From Acidimicrobiia bacterium (GTDB taxonomy: Bacteria; Actinomycetota; Acidimicrobiia; Spongiisociales; ZC4RG35): a stretch of DNA of 34,347 nt. The notes beneath the pieces are model-generated. The model saw only the letters and a list, made by a program, of their open reading frames with translations. It was not told the origin of the DNA and searched no databases. The translations under genes were made by a program, and so were the position numbers. The stretch's first letter is position 1, and the number at the start of each line of letters is the position of its first letter. Shown here piece after piece: positions 27,485-34,347 of this stretch. Location of the stretch: positions 1-34,347 of the forward strand of contig JAICNB010000032.1 in assembly GCA_025928935.1 (NCBI GenBank), given 5' to 3'.

Positions 27485-28156
27485 ATGGGTTTCTCCTTTC
27501 ATCTCTATTGGGATCTCCCTTCACCGGCCCAGGAGGTGTCGGTGACGCTGGAGGTGATCGAACCCCCATCGGTGGACCGTCTCTACTTCTGGGCCCTACA
27601 GGCGTCATTCCTGAGCGATACCGGTCCGCACGGCGCGGCGCATCTTGGGCTGCAGTGGAATCCCCGCTTCCCCGACCGCACCGCGGTCAACTGGGGAGGC
27701 TATGACCCCCATGGTGCCGTCCTCCCCGGCTCCGACTCGCCCCTTCCCAGCAGTCCACAGGATCGAAACACCCGGGACTTCGCATGGCTCCCGGTCAGGG
27801 GTTACAGGCTGCGGATCCTCCCCTCACCGGAGGTGGGTTGGAGGGGGGAGGTGACGGACATCGAGACTGGTGTGGTGACGGTCGTCCGCGACCTTCATGT
27901 CGGCGGTGGCCGTCTCGGTCGCGTCGTGGTTTGGTCCGAGCTCTTCTGTGAATGCTCCGATCCGAGAAGTGTCGTGGCATGGTCCGAGCCGGTGGCGATC
28001 GGTCTGGGCGGGGAGCATCTGGTTCCCAGGGCGTTCCGCGTCAACTACAAGGCCGAGGGTTGCCCCAACACCAACGTCTACACCGACGGGGGACGTGTGT
28101 TCCAGGCCACCGCGAGCGAGCGGATGACCCCGCAGGGCTCCCTCGTCCCCGTGTGA
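27485..28156 (+). CDS. Unrecognised protein, possibly beta-rich
   Basis: A 223-residue protein I do not recognise. It is rich in Trp, Gly and aromatic residues and looks like a beta-sandwich: SFHLYWDLPSPAQEVSVTLE, then RLYFWALQASFLSDTGPHGA, HLGLQWNPRFPDRTAVNWGG and DLHVGGGRLGRVVVWSELFC. No signal peptide or membrane helix is present. The ATG at 27485 follows the TetR stop closely; an upstream GTG at 27467 would overlap it. A broken copy of its first 35 codons lies at 23338, just after another alpha/beta hydrolase gene. The C-terminus may be cut by a frameshift: in the +1 frame protein-like sequence continues to 28256. Confidence 0.7.
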   Translation: MGFSFHLYWDLPSPAQEVSVTLEVIEPPSVDRLYFWALQASFLSDTGPHGAAHLGLQWNPRFPDRTAVNWGGYDPHGAVLPGSDSPLPSSPQDRNTRDFAWLPVRGYRLRILPSPEVGWRGEVTDIETGVVTVVRDLHVGGGRLGRVVVWSELFCECSDPRSVVAWSEPVAIGLGGEHLVPRAFRVNYKAEGCPNTNVYTDGGRVFQATASERMTPQGSLVPV

Positions 28157-28256
28157 TCGGTCGGCGATCAGCTTCGAATTCGTCGAGAGCACCGCCGACG
28201 CGGCCTCCGAGATCCGGTTCGAGGAAGGGAACGATCGATCGGTGACCGGGCCCTAA
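28157..28256 (+). pseudogene. Possible out-of-frame 3' tail of the preceding gene
   Basis: Shortly before the stop of the gene at 27485, the +1 frame becomes protein-like and reads AISFEFVESTADAASEIRFE followed by EGNDRSVTGP to a TAA at 28254-28256. It has no start of its own. It may be the original C-terminus separated by a single-base indel, or simply a chance open stretch. Confidence 0.3.
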
Positions 28257-28549
28257 TCGTCGTCTCCGGTCGGAACGTCGGACACTTCGGAATGGTCGAT
28301 CGACAGCCAACGAATCGACCCGAACGAGATTCGGATGCCGGTAGGTGAAGACACGATCACGAGCAGTTCGATACCGCACTTCGGGCAGCGGACCACGTCG
28401 CCGGCGCCCCGGTAGACGAGGACCGAACCGATGGCGCTGACCGTGCCGCATCCGTCACAGCAGCCATGTTGACCGGTCATGTCACGGCCGAAGATCTCAT
28501 GGAAGAGACCGCCGAGGGCATTGCCGTCGAGATGGGTATCAATGGTCAT
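28253..28549 (-). CDS. Small zinc-ribbon protein (DUF6510-like)
   Basis: A 98-residue protein with a short N-terminal helix (THLDGNALGGLFHEIFGRDM) and a zinc ribbon: GCCDGCG (Cys31, Cys34) and RCPKCG (Cys55, Cys58), with an extra Cys30. The order LDGN - C-x2-C - C-x2-C - hydrophobic strand fits DUF6510, a family of uncharacterised actinobacterial proteins; I make this call from memory of the pattern. It ends almost at the same bases as the possible tail of the convergent gene. Role unknown. Confidence 0.75.
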   Translation of the reverse strand: MTIDTHLDGNALGGLFHEIFGRDMTGQHGCCDGCGTVSAIGSVLVYRGAGDVVRCPKCGIELLVIVSSPTGIRISFGSIRWLSIDHSEVSDVPTGDDD

Positions 28550-28766
28550 GGTGTCCTCACTGTTCGACCGACGACCGATGCGGCGCGTTGAGGAGCAGGA
28601 CCTTACGGGGAATCGACGAGGATCATCGATAGTGGGGCAGTCATCTCTCGAGGCATCGTTTTCCAGCCCGGTTCGACGGTGTGGGAACGCCGGCAGCTCC
28701 GCCTGTCTGTGTTCGGCGCTGACGATGCATCTGCCCTTACCGCCCCTGTCGGTGTGGCCAGGGGGA

Positions 28767-29009
28767 TCAACCGATGCCGATAGCGTCAGCCGCCCACTGC
28801 TCGACGTACCCGCAGTTGTCGCATTTCACCACCAGCAAGGGAAAACCGACGTCACCCCCGAACAGAAGGCCACCTTTCTCATACGACGGGGACTTGACGA
28901 GATCACCGATCGTCCACTCATTGCGATCGCATTTGGGGCAATTCGGATTCTTGGCCTTGTCCCGGATCCATTTCTGGGCCGTCTTCGCTTGGGCCTTTTT
29001 CAGCGACAT
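28767..29009 (-). CDS. Small two-knuckle zinc-ribbon protein
   Basis: An 80-residue protein starting at ATG 29009 (reads MSLKKAQAKTAQKWIRDKAK). A basic N-terminal helix is followed by two zinc knuckles, NCPKCDRNEW (Cys24, Cys27) and VVKCDNCGYVE (Cys63, Cys66), with a loop between. The pattern is that of small nucleic-acid-binding or prophage-derived zinc-finger proteins, function unknown. The frame is open to 29063, but an AGAGAGG eight bases before 29009 supports the shorter form. A 217-base non-coding gap separates it from the DUF6510-like gene. Confidence 0.7.
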   Translation of the reverse strand: MSLKKAQAKTAQKWIRDKAKNPNCPKCDRNEWTIGDLVKSPSYEKGGLLFGGDVGFPLLVVKCDNCGYVEQWAADAIGIG

Positions 29010-29198
29010 CTCACGAGCCTCTCTTACAGCGTGCCGGTCGGGCACCCTTACCCCGGGGCGCATGCGGCAACACGTCCCCCGTCCCGGTTGTCCGTCACAT
29101 CGTGCGCAGCCTGGTCGATCGTCACGTAGGAAGGGTCTTTAGGCCGTGTCGAATCGAGCGTTGTCCTGTCATGCTCGTAGCGATGAAGGGAGTCGCAG

Positions 29199-29636
29199 AT
29201 GACTGTTGTCGCAGGCGTCGATGAGTCACCCGTGTCCAGGACCGTCGTTGCCAGAGCAATAGAGGAGGCCCGATGGCGTGGGGCCGATCTACATGTGGTC
29301 TACGTCGTCTACCTCCCGGCGGTGTACACCAACGCCGCCATCGATTGGGGAGAAGTGGCCGAGGCACAACGTGCTTCGGTATGGGCCGGCCTGGACGATG
29401 TGATCGCTGAGTCCGATGTGACCATCGATCGTGTCGAACTGGAGGGGTATCCCCCCGATGTGCTCGTCGACTACGCCGACGAGGTGAAGGCCTCTCTGCT
29501 CGTGGTGGGGACACGAGGACGAGGAGAGTTCGCCTCGTTGATCCTGGGCAGCACCAGTCATCGGGCGATCCATCTCGCCCGAAGTGACGTCCTCGTCGTG
29601 AAGGCCCACGAGGATCAGGAACGCATCGACGGTTGA
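29199..29636 (+). CDS. Universal stress protein (UspA family)
   Basis: A 145-residue single-domain stress protein. It has the N-terminal strand MTVVAGVDESPVSRTVV and the ATP-binding signature GTRGRGEFASLILGSTSH (104-121), with the standard G-x2-G-x9-G-(S/T) spacing, followed by the terminal strand SDVLVVKAH. It probably binds ATP and acts in dormancy or stress survival. No operon partner is evident; the zinc-ribbon gene is divergent upstream and an MFS relic follows. Confidence 0.92.
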   Translation: MTVVAGVDESPVSRTVVARAIEEARWRGADLHVVYVVYLPAVYTNAAIDWGEVAEAQRASVWAGLDDVIAESDVTIDRVELEGYPPDVLVDYADEVKASLLVVGTRGRGEFASLILGSTSHRAIHLARSDVLVVKAHEDQERIDG

Positions 29637-29729
29637 TCGCCTGATACTTCGGTCTGTTCGCCACCGTGGTTCGGTCTGTGATCGCTCACGATCTCTCAGA
29701 TCGTTCGCTCGCCCGGGTCTACGGGTTCA

Positions 29730-29917
29730 TTGTGGACGATCGGAACCTGGTTCGGCACCGGCCCGGATCGAGAGATTGCCCTGATCTTCATCGTGGCCGG
29801 GGTCATGGGCCTGCGGTCACGATCCTCGCCGCGACCTCACGTCCCTACCGGAATCTGTCGAATCGCTACGAGCAGACCAAACGGGAGCCGGTCCTGGGTG
29901 GAGCTGACCTGACATGA
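29730..29917 (+). pseudogene. Relic of an MFS transporter C-terminus
   Basis: One frame reads IGTWFGTGPDREIALIFIVA then GVMGL, typical of the last helix region of actinobacterial MFS proteins. At about 29814 a one-base shift moves the sense to a second frame, AVTILAATSRPYRNLSNRYE, ending at a TGA at 29915-29917. Together they resemble the final 55 residues of such a transporter; the upstream 10-11 helices are absent. The remainder of 29637-30043 shows no gene. Confidence 0.6.
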
Positions 29918-30007
29918 GCCCGTGATCCCACCACCGACCTCGAGGAGGAAAGAGAGGGCCCTAAGCCTCTAGCCGCTGCATGACCATTCCACGATCATCA
30001 AGATGGA

Positions 30008-30023
30008 AGACCCCCGCGGGTCT
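30008..30023 (+). promoter_or_regulatory. Hairpin just before the ribosome site of the three-TM gene
   Basis: AGACCC (30008-30013) pairs perfectly with GGGTCT (30018-30023) around a CCGC loop. Five bases further on, AAGGAGGTGAT (30029-30039) is a near-complete anti-ribosome match. The hairpin may shape the leader or ribosome access of the following gene, or be a weak terminator of the relic upstream. Confidence 0.35.
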
Positions 30024-30043
30024 CCAGGAAGGAGGTGATCTTC

Positions 30044-30388
30044 GTGACAGCTCTTCGTGAGAGGCCGATGACGGAGGTCACCCGGATGCCGACCCGGCGG
30101 TCCTACCTGACCGAAATGGTGCTGGGGATCGCAGGTGTGTTGGCGGCAGGAGTCGGGGCGTGGATGTACTACGTCCCTACCGACTGGTTCCTCGGTGGGC
30201 TTGCTGAGGGTTGGTACTTCGGCATGTTCATCGCGGCCGGTCTCCTGTTCGCAGCTGCATTCGGGCGCTTCGCTCGGATGACCTACCTCGCGGACCACGA
30301 GTACACGGTCCCCGTGGTGGTCAGCACGGTGCTGGCGCTGGCGGCCCTCGGTGGCGCCATCGCATTCGCCGTCATTCTGATCATCTAG
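30044..30388 (+). CDS. Three-TM membrane protein of unknown function
   Basis: A 114-residue protein with three helices: EMVLGIAGVLAAGVGAWMYY, GWYFGMFIAAGLLFAAAFG, and VPVVVSTVLALAALGGAIAF, preceded by a basic N-terminus (PTRRSYLTE). The start GTG 30044 is selected by a very strong AAGGAGGTGAT site eight bases upstream; an ATG at 30068 is possible. A strong terminator 14 bases after the stop makes it a single-gene transcript. I recognise no family. The combination of near-perfect ribosome site and isolated terminator suggests high expression. Confidence 0.75.
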   Translation: MTALRERPMTEVTRMPTRRSYLTEMVLGIAGVLAAGVGAWMYYVPTDWFLGGLAEGWYFGMFIAAGLLFAAAFGRFARMTYLADHEYTVPVVVSTVLALAALGGAIAFAVILII

Positions 30389-30401
30389 ACGCCCGATTTG
30401 G

Positions 30402-30429
30402 AACCGGGGCTCTCTTGAGAGCCCCGGTT
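30402..30429 (+). terminator. Rho-independent terminator
   Basis: A perfect 13-base inverted repeat (AACCGGGGCTCTC, TT, GAGAGCCCCGGTT) is followed by TTTC, starting 14 bases after the stop of the three-TM gene. It lies between convergent genes and may also end the P-type ATPase message on the other strand, where the tail is less T-rich. Confidence 0.8.
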
Positions 30430-30506
30430 TCGCATCACTGGCGACACGGGGTCGACTTCTCAGCGATCTGCGATCTGGGTGGGTGATACGGGCACTCGCC
30501 CGCGTC

Positions 30507-33086
30507 TCAACGCTCCGCTCGTCTGAGCGCCTTGTGCACCGCGTCCGCCCCGAGCAAAAGTGGGATCGATGCCAGGGCGATCACCCAACCAGCGCCCGAG
30601 GGCGATTCGTGGCCCAGGACTTCGGCAACGGCTGGGACGAACAAGAAGGCGGCGGCGATTGCCAACTCGACAAGGGCGGCACCGATGAGGAGCTTGTTGC
30701 TCAGGAATGGGAGCCGCCATGCCGGTCGAGTGGTGCTGCGACAGGCAAAGGCATTTGCCGTCTGTGCCAGGACGACGGTGGCAAAGGCGGCACCCGAAGC
30801 CGAAGCCAAAGCGCTCTCCGGGAAGGTCTCGCCTGGCCGCCATCCCGCAGCCAGAAACACGGCGAAGAATGCAGCCATCTCAGCGGCGGCCTCCACCGGG
30901 CCTAGTAGGCCGAAAGCCCGGAAGGCGACCTTGCGATCTAGAAGTCGCCCCCGACTCGGAGGCTGTTCGGACACATCACGATGTGACGGCTCTGCGCCCA
31001 GGGCCGTGGCCGACATGGTGTCCGTCCCCAGGTCGAGCGCAAGGATCTGTAGCACTCCGAGGGCGAGCGGGATCCGGTTCCCGGAGAGTGCCCAGATCAG
31101 GAAGGGCGTGATCTCGGCGACATTGTCGGTCAGGTGGTAGGTGAGGAATCGACGGGCGTTGATGAAAGTGGCCCGCCCCTGGCCGATGGCGGCGACGATC
31201 GTGGCCAGGTCGTCATCGAGCAACACGACGTCGGCGGCCTCCCGGGCAACATCGGTCCCACTGGCACCCATGGCCACACCGATGTCCGCCTCGCGAAGGG
31301 CCGGGCCATCGTTGACGCCGTCGCCGGTCATGGCCACCACATGACCCCTGCTCCGCAAGGCGCGGGCCATCCGTAGTTTGTCCTCGGGTGTGACCCGGCT
31401 GATCACCGCTCCGTCGCGATCCACCAGGGCTGCGAGCAAAGCATCGTCGTCTGGCAGGTTTCTCCCCGTCAGTACCGGTGCCCCGGGCAGATAGATCCCG
31501 ACCTCGTCGGCGATGGCTTTGGCGGTTGACGGGTGATCACCTGTCACCAGGGCGATACGGACGCCCGCGGCGCGGCATGCCGCCACAGAGGCGGCGGCAG
31601 ACGGTCGCGGCGGGTCCTCGAGCCCGATCAGACCGGCGAGCTCGAGGTCCCTCTCAACCGAGCTCGCCTCCGACCCTGACTCGGCCGGCACCTCCCCGAT
31701 AGCGACGGCAAGCACCCGCAGCCCACGACTCGACATGGCCTCGACCGCCCGAAACGCCACCTGGGAGGCGTTTACGCATACCGGGAACACGGCGTCAGGA
31801 GCCCCTTTCACGTAAACCCGCTTCGCGGTGATCACCGACATTCGTCTCCGGCGCGCATCGAAGGGAAACCTCGAAGTCTCTGGATCGAGGGTCATCTCCT
31901 CGTCGACGGCAGCACCGGCTCTACGTGCGAAGGCGTCGATGGCGGCCTCCATCGGGTCACCAACGGCGACCCAGGCCGAGCCCTCCAGGACGGCCTGCCC
32001 CGTCGAACAGCGTCGTGCGGCGACGGCGACATCGCGAACCCACGCCTCGACATCTGGGGAGGGCGCCGACACCTCGCCTTCGGGCTCGTATCCGATCCCT
32101 GTGATCGTTGCCGTCCCCAGTGGAGTCCAGACCTCGACCACCGCCATCCGATTCTGGGTCAGGGTGCCCGTCTTGTCGGTGCACAGGAATGTGGTCGATC
32201 CGAGCGTCTCGACTGCTTCCAAACGTCGGATTAGGGCGTGATGGGCGGCCATGCGCTGGGCCCCGATCGCCAAGGACAGCGTCACGGTCGGCAGCAACGC
32301 CTCGGGGACGAGCGCCACCATCACACCGATGCCGAAGACCAAACCCGACTGGAGATCGAATCCGAGAGCCGCGCTGGCGACGATGAAGGCCACCCCCACG
32401 CCCACCGCGATGAAGGTGGTGGTTCGGACAAGCCGACGGATTTCACGGGCCAGGGGCGTGACATGACGTCGCACCTGGGTGGTCAGGGCGGCGACCGACG
32501 CCAGCCTCGTCGCTGCAGCGGTGGCATCGATGACGGCCATCCCCTCGCCCTCCACGACGAACGTGCCCGAATAGATGACGTCACCACGGCCCTTGTCGAC
32601 GGCGACGCTCTCTCCCGTGAGGATCGACTCATCGATCCGCAGGGAGTGGGCCTCCACTGCTGTCATGTCTGCGCTGACCCGGTCACCCCCGGCGAGGACA
32701 ACCAGATCGCCGGGGACGAGGTCGACGGCTTCGATCTCGCGGTGCTGGCCGTCCCTTATGACGGTTGCCCGTCGGGGCACGATCTCCTTGAGCCGCTCCC
32801 CCGCTCTTTCGGCCCGGTGCTCCTGGATGAAGGCGAAAAGACCATTGAGGAGGATCACCCCGAAGATGGCGAACCCGAGCTCAGGCAGCCCGGCAACGAA
32901 GGCGAGCCCGCCGGCGACCCACAGGAGTAGGGCGAAGAAGTGGAAGAGCTGACCGGCGAGCTGTCGCCAAACACCCGGCCCGCGGACGATGGGCAACCGA
33001 TTCTGGCCATATGTCTCGAGCCGGGCCATCGCCTCCGACGTCGTCAGCCCCGAGGGGCGTGGTGGGATCGGGTCGCCCGGGCTCAC
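30507..33086 (-). CDS. P-type (P2-like) cation-transporting ATPase
   Basis: An 859-residue P-type ATPase. In order: N-terminal cation-ATPase domain (PSGLTTSEAMARLETYGQNR), helices 1-2, the actuator TGES (157-160), M4 motif VALVPEALLPTVTLSLAIGA (258-275), phosphorylation site CTDKTGTLTQNRM with Asp304, the nucleotide-binding KGAPDAVF, hinge TGDGVNDGPALREADIGVAM, and six C-terminal helices. The M4 sequence PEALLP differs from calcium-pump PEGLP and sodium/potassium PEGLL, so the ion (calcium, sodium, potassium or other) is not decidable by eye. GTG start overlapping by four bases the stop of a 34-residue ORF. No regulator is nearby. Confidence 0.94.
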   Translation of the reverse strand: MSPGDPIPPRPSGLTTSEAMARLETYGQNRLPIVRGPGVWRQLAGQLFHFFALLLWVAGGLAFVAGLPELGFAIFGVILLNGLFAFIQEHRAERAGERLKEIVPRRATVIRDGQHREIEAVDLVPGDLVVLAGGDRVSADMTAVEAHSLRIDESILTGESVAVDKGRGDVIYSGTFVVEGEGMAVIDATAAATRLASVAALTTQVRRHVTPLAREIRRLVRTTTFIAVGVGVAFIVASAALGFDLQSGLVFGIGVMVALVPEALLPTVTLSLAIGAQRMAAHHALIRRLEAVETLGSTTFLCTDKTGTLTQNRMAVVEVWTPLGTATITGIGYEPEGEVSAPSPDVEAWVRDVAVAARRCSTGQAVLEGSAWVAVGDPMEAAIDAFARRAGAAVDEEMTLDPETSRFPFDARRRRMSVITAKRVYVKGAPDAVFPVCVNASQVAFRAVEAMSSRGLRVLAVAIGEVPAESGSEASSVERDLELAGLIGLEDPPRPSAAASVAACRAAGVRIALVTGDHPSTAKAIADEVGIYLPGAPVLTGRNLPDDDALLAALVDRDGAVISRVTPEDKLRMARALRSRGHVVAMTGDGVNDGPALREADIGVAMGASGTDVAREAADVVLLDDDLATIVAAIGQGRATFINARRFLTYHLTDNVAEITPFLIWALSGNRIPLALGVLQILALDLGTDTMSATALGAEPSHRDVSEQPPSRGRLLDRKVAFRAFGLLGPVEAAAEMAAFFAVFLAAGWRPGETFPESALASASGAAFATVVLAQTANAFACRSTTRPAWRLPFLSNKLLIGAALVELAIAAAFLFVPAVAEVLGHESPSGAGWVIALASIPLLLGADAVHKALRRAER

Positions 33087-33187
33087 CCGCCGGCCGGCAC
33101 GACGAGACCCAACTTGCCTCCCACTTCGGCGACGTCTCCGATGCCGGGAGCGCCACGCAACTTCACGTATCGATTGCCCTGTCCCAT
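33083..33187 (-). CDS. 34-residue peptide coupled to the P-type ATPase
   Basis: An ATG at 33187 preceded by AAAGGGG five bases upstream opens a 34-codon frame: MGQGNRYVKLRGAPGIGDVA followed by a glycine- and valine-rich end. The TGA overlaps the ATPase GTG by four bases (GTGA). No membrane helix or signal is apparent. It starts 14 bases after the stop of the lipoprotein gene, so the three form a unit. It is either a real small partner of the pump or a leader peptide that sets its translation. I know no family. Confidence 0.6.
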   Translation of the reverse strand: MGQGNRYVKLRGAPGIGDVAEVGGKLGLVVPAGG

Positions 33188-33201
33188 CGCGTCCCCTTTG
33201 G

Positions 33202-34004
33202 TCAGCGCAGTTGGACGGGGTACTCCCGGATGTTGATCCGGCTCCCGTCCTCGGCCGAGTTCTCCCATACGATCAATGAGCCGAACTGCTCTCTGTCGAT
33301 GGTGTAGGGGATGTCGAGCTCCCATTCCCCCCAACAGCCGGTCCCGCAGGTGGCCGTCACCGTGTCTTCGAACAGGGTGAGGCCGTCGTCGTCGGTGAGC
33401 ATCACCTGGGACACCGCCTCGAACACGTTGCTGAGACCGCTCGCGTGGACTGGGCTGGTGATCGGCTCTCCCCACGCCGGAGAATCGACGAAGATCGGAG
33501 GCAGTTGGTCGTAGTAGTCGGCGCGTGCCTGTGGCCCGTCGAGCTCGATCCCTTCCCCCGAGAAGACGGTCACCGGCTGCCCCTCGATCGTGAACTCGAC
33601 CTCGTCGACACCATCGACTCGGGTGAGGGTGTAGACGACCTGGGCCAGCCTGGCGAACATCGAGAACGATCCACCTCCGTCGTCGAACTCGTCGCTGAGG
33701 TCGACGGCTGCCCGCCCATTCTCGACCTCGACGCCGAGAACCGAAGTGCCTTCGGGTATGGCCGTGGAGATCGAGGGGGTGCCCGCTGTCTCGTCCTCTG
33801 ATGGTCCGGCGACCAAGGCCTCCATCGAGGCCGTGGCGAGGTCGGGTTCGGCCGAAGCCGGCCGATAGACGGGCACTAGGAAGGGGCCGCCGGCGCCCTC
33901 CTCGAGCTCCTCCAGGAGGAAGTAGGCGGCGATCCCCGCGGCCACCGGTGCTGTGGTGGTTGTGGTGGACGGTTCCGTGAAAGTGGTGGTTGGTGCTTCG
34001 GTGG
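33202..34004 (-). CDS. GerMN-Gmad2 lipoprotein, N-terminus missing
   Basis: About 268 residues of a cell-surface protein typical of actinobacteria: a Thr-rich linker (TTTFTEPSTTTTTAPVAAG), a GerMN domain (YFLLEELEEGAGGPFLVPVY, ATASMEALVAGP, TAIPEGTSVLGVEVENGRAA and VDLSDEF), and a C-terminal immunoglobulin-like Gmad2 domain (SPVHASGLSNVFEAVSQVML, TCGTGCWGEW, and NIREYPVQLR at the end). These proteins are normally lipoproteins with a signal peptide before the Thr-rich linker. Here the signal is absent: the frame runs straight into a KdsD-like sequence. The boundary at about 34004 is approximate. The role is not known, probably envelope-related. Confidence 0.8.
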
Positions 34005-34347
34005 TGCTCGTTGTCGGCGCCAGATTCAACGGACAAGCCTCTTTGTCTACCGACGCATCGAGTACGACGTCAGCGCGCCGCGCGAGGGTTGAGTTGACGT
34101 TCCCGACAATCGCGACGATTGCGACTTGCCGGTTTTTCAAGTACGGCAACGTAGCCACAATCTCATCGGTTTCGCCACTATTGCTCAACATTATGACGAC
34201 GTCGTTCGGCTGCACGATTCCGAGCCCGCCGTGCAGCGCGTCCGATGGGTGCAGGTAAAGTGCCGCCGTGCCCGCACTGGTCATCGTCGCCGCAATCTTC
34301 TGTCCGATGATTCCCGACTTCCCAACCCCGAGAATCACCACCTTCCC
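34005..34347 (-). CDS. kdsD: Partial KdsD-like sugar isomerase (SIS domain) fused in frame
   Basis: About 114 residues of an arabinose-5-phosphate isomerase of the SIS fold, open at the right edge of the window: GVGKSGIIGQKIAATMTSAG, then LHPSDALHGGLGIVQPNDVV, MLSNSGETDEI, VNSTLARRADVVLDASVDKE and ACPLNLAPTTSTT. KdsD feeds KDO and lipopolysaccharide synthesis in Gram-negative bacteria and is not expected in an actinobacterium. G+C counted by hand over 34021-34347 is about 58 percent, against 70 and 75 percent in the two neighbouring 60-base lines. The frame passes into the GerMN lipoprotein linker at a Thr-rich stretch shared by both families. Most probably a misassembly, otherwise a foreign fusion. 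Confidence 0.75.

Noticed and set aside
28550-28766. Short open frames between the two zinc-ribbon genes
   Set aside because: No ribosome site, family motif or coupling to neighbours. Treated as non-coding.

Overview
The window is high-GC (roughly two-thirds G+C by eye), densely packed DNA with many GTG/TTG starts and many 4-base ATGA/GTGA gene overlaps. The KdpD/KdpE and Amt-PII-GlnD layouts, a DUF6510-type zinc protein, a GerMN-Gmad2 lipoprotein and Thr/Ala/Glu-rich lipoprotein linkers point to an actinobacterium, probably near Acidimicrobiia. The phylum is well supported; the class is an inference. I see no tRNA, rRNA, CRISPR array, insertion sequence or prophage.

Layout. (1) 1-6464, minus strand: a catabolic-uptake cluster with a family III CoA-transferase, a phosphotriesterase-like metallohydrolase, a zinc alcohol dehydrogenase and a complete TRAP transporter (dctP, dctQ, dctM). 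The promoters before the CoA-transferase and before dctP share a 26-base block (19 of 26 identical). (2) 6495-11063: a ferritin-like diiron protein, an overlapping STAS / HATPase anti-sigma-type pair, a shortened membrane protein, a DHA2-type MFS exporter and a small single-TM protein. (3) 11211-18485: a potassium locus. The kdpFABC pump operon is dead: kdpF and a 43-residue membrane peptide are intact, kdpA is frameshifted and cut short, a 68-codon piece of kdpB is joined to it, and the rest of kdpB and all of kdpC are gone. Directly downstream on the same strand is an intact KimA-like potassium importer. Divergently transcribed are two small membrane genes plus intact kdpD and kdpE. (4) 18621-22528: the nitrogen-control operon amt, glnB/glnK, glnD. 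(5) 22639-25504: an alpha/beta hydrolase, a broken copy of a gene found intact at 27485, and two peptide-type ABC permease genes without a binding protein or ATPase. (6) 25578-28156: an epoxide hydrolase divergent from its probable TetR regulator, with nested palindromes between them, then an unrecognised gene. (7) 28253-30430: two small zinc-ribbon proteins, a universal stress protein, an MFS relic and a three-TM protein with a strong terminator. (8) 30507-34347, minus strand: a P-type cation ATPase translationally coupled to a 34-residue peptide, preceded by a GerMN-Gmad2 lipoprotein whose N-terminus is replaced by part of a KdsD-like sugar isomerase, probably an assembly chimera at the sequence end.

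How it fits together. The most notable story is the potassium locus: an ATP-driven Kdp pump has decayed, while its sensor kinase/regulator pair and a different potassium importer survive in the positions where they could be wired together. The second is the shared promoter block in the TRAP/CoA-transferase cluster, which suggests that one regulator controls uptake and catabolism of one unknown acid or lactone. Several other relics (23338, 29730, possibly 28157 and the shortened gene at 8470) show a genome segment that is losing transport and accessory genes.
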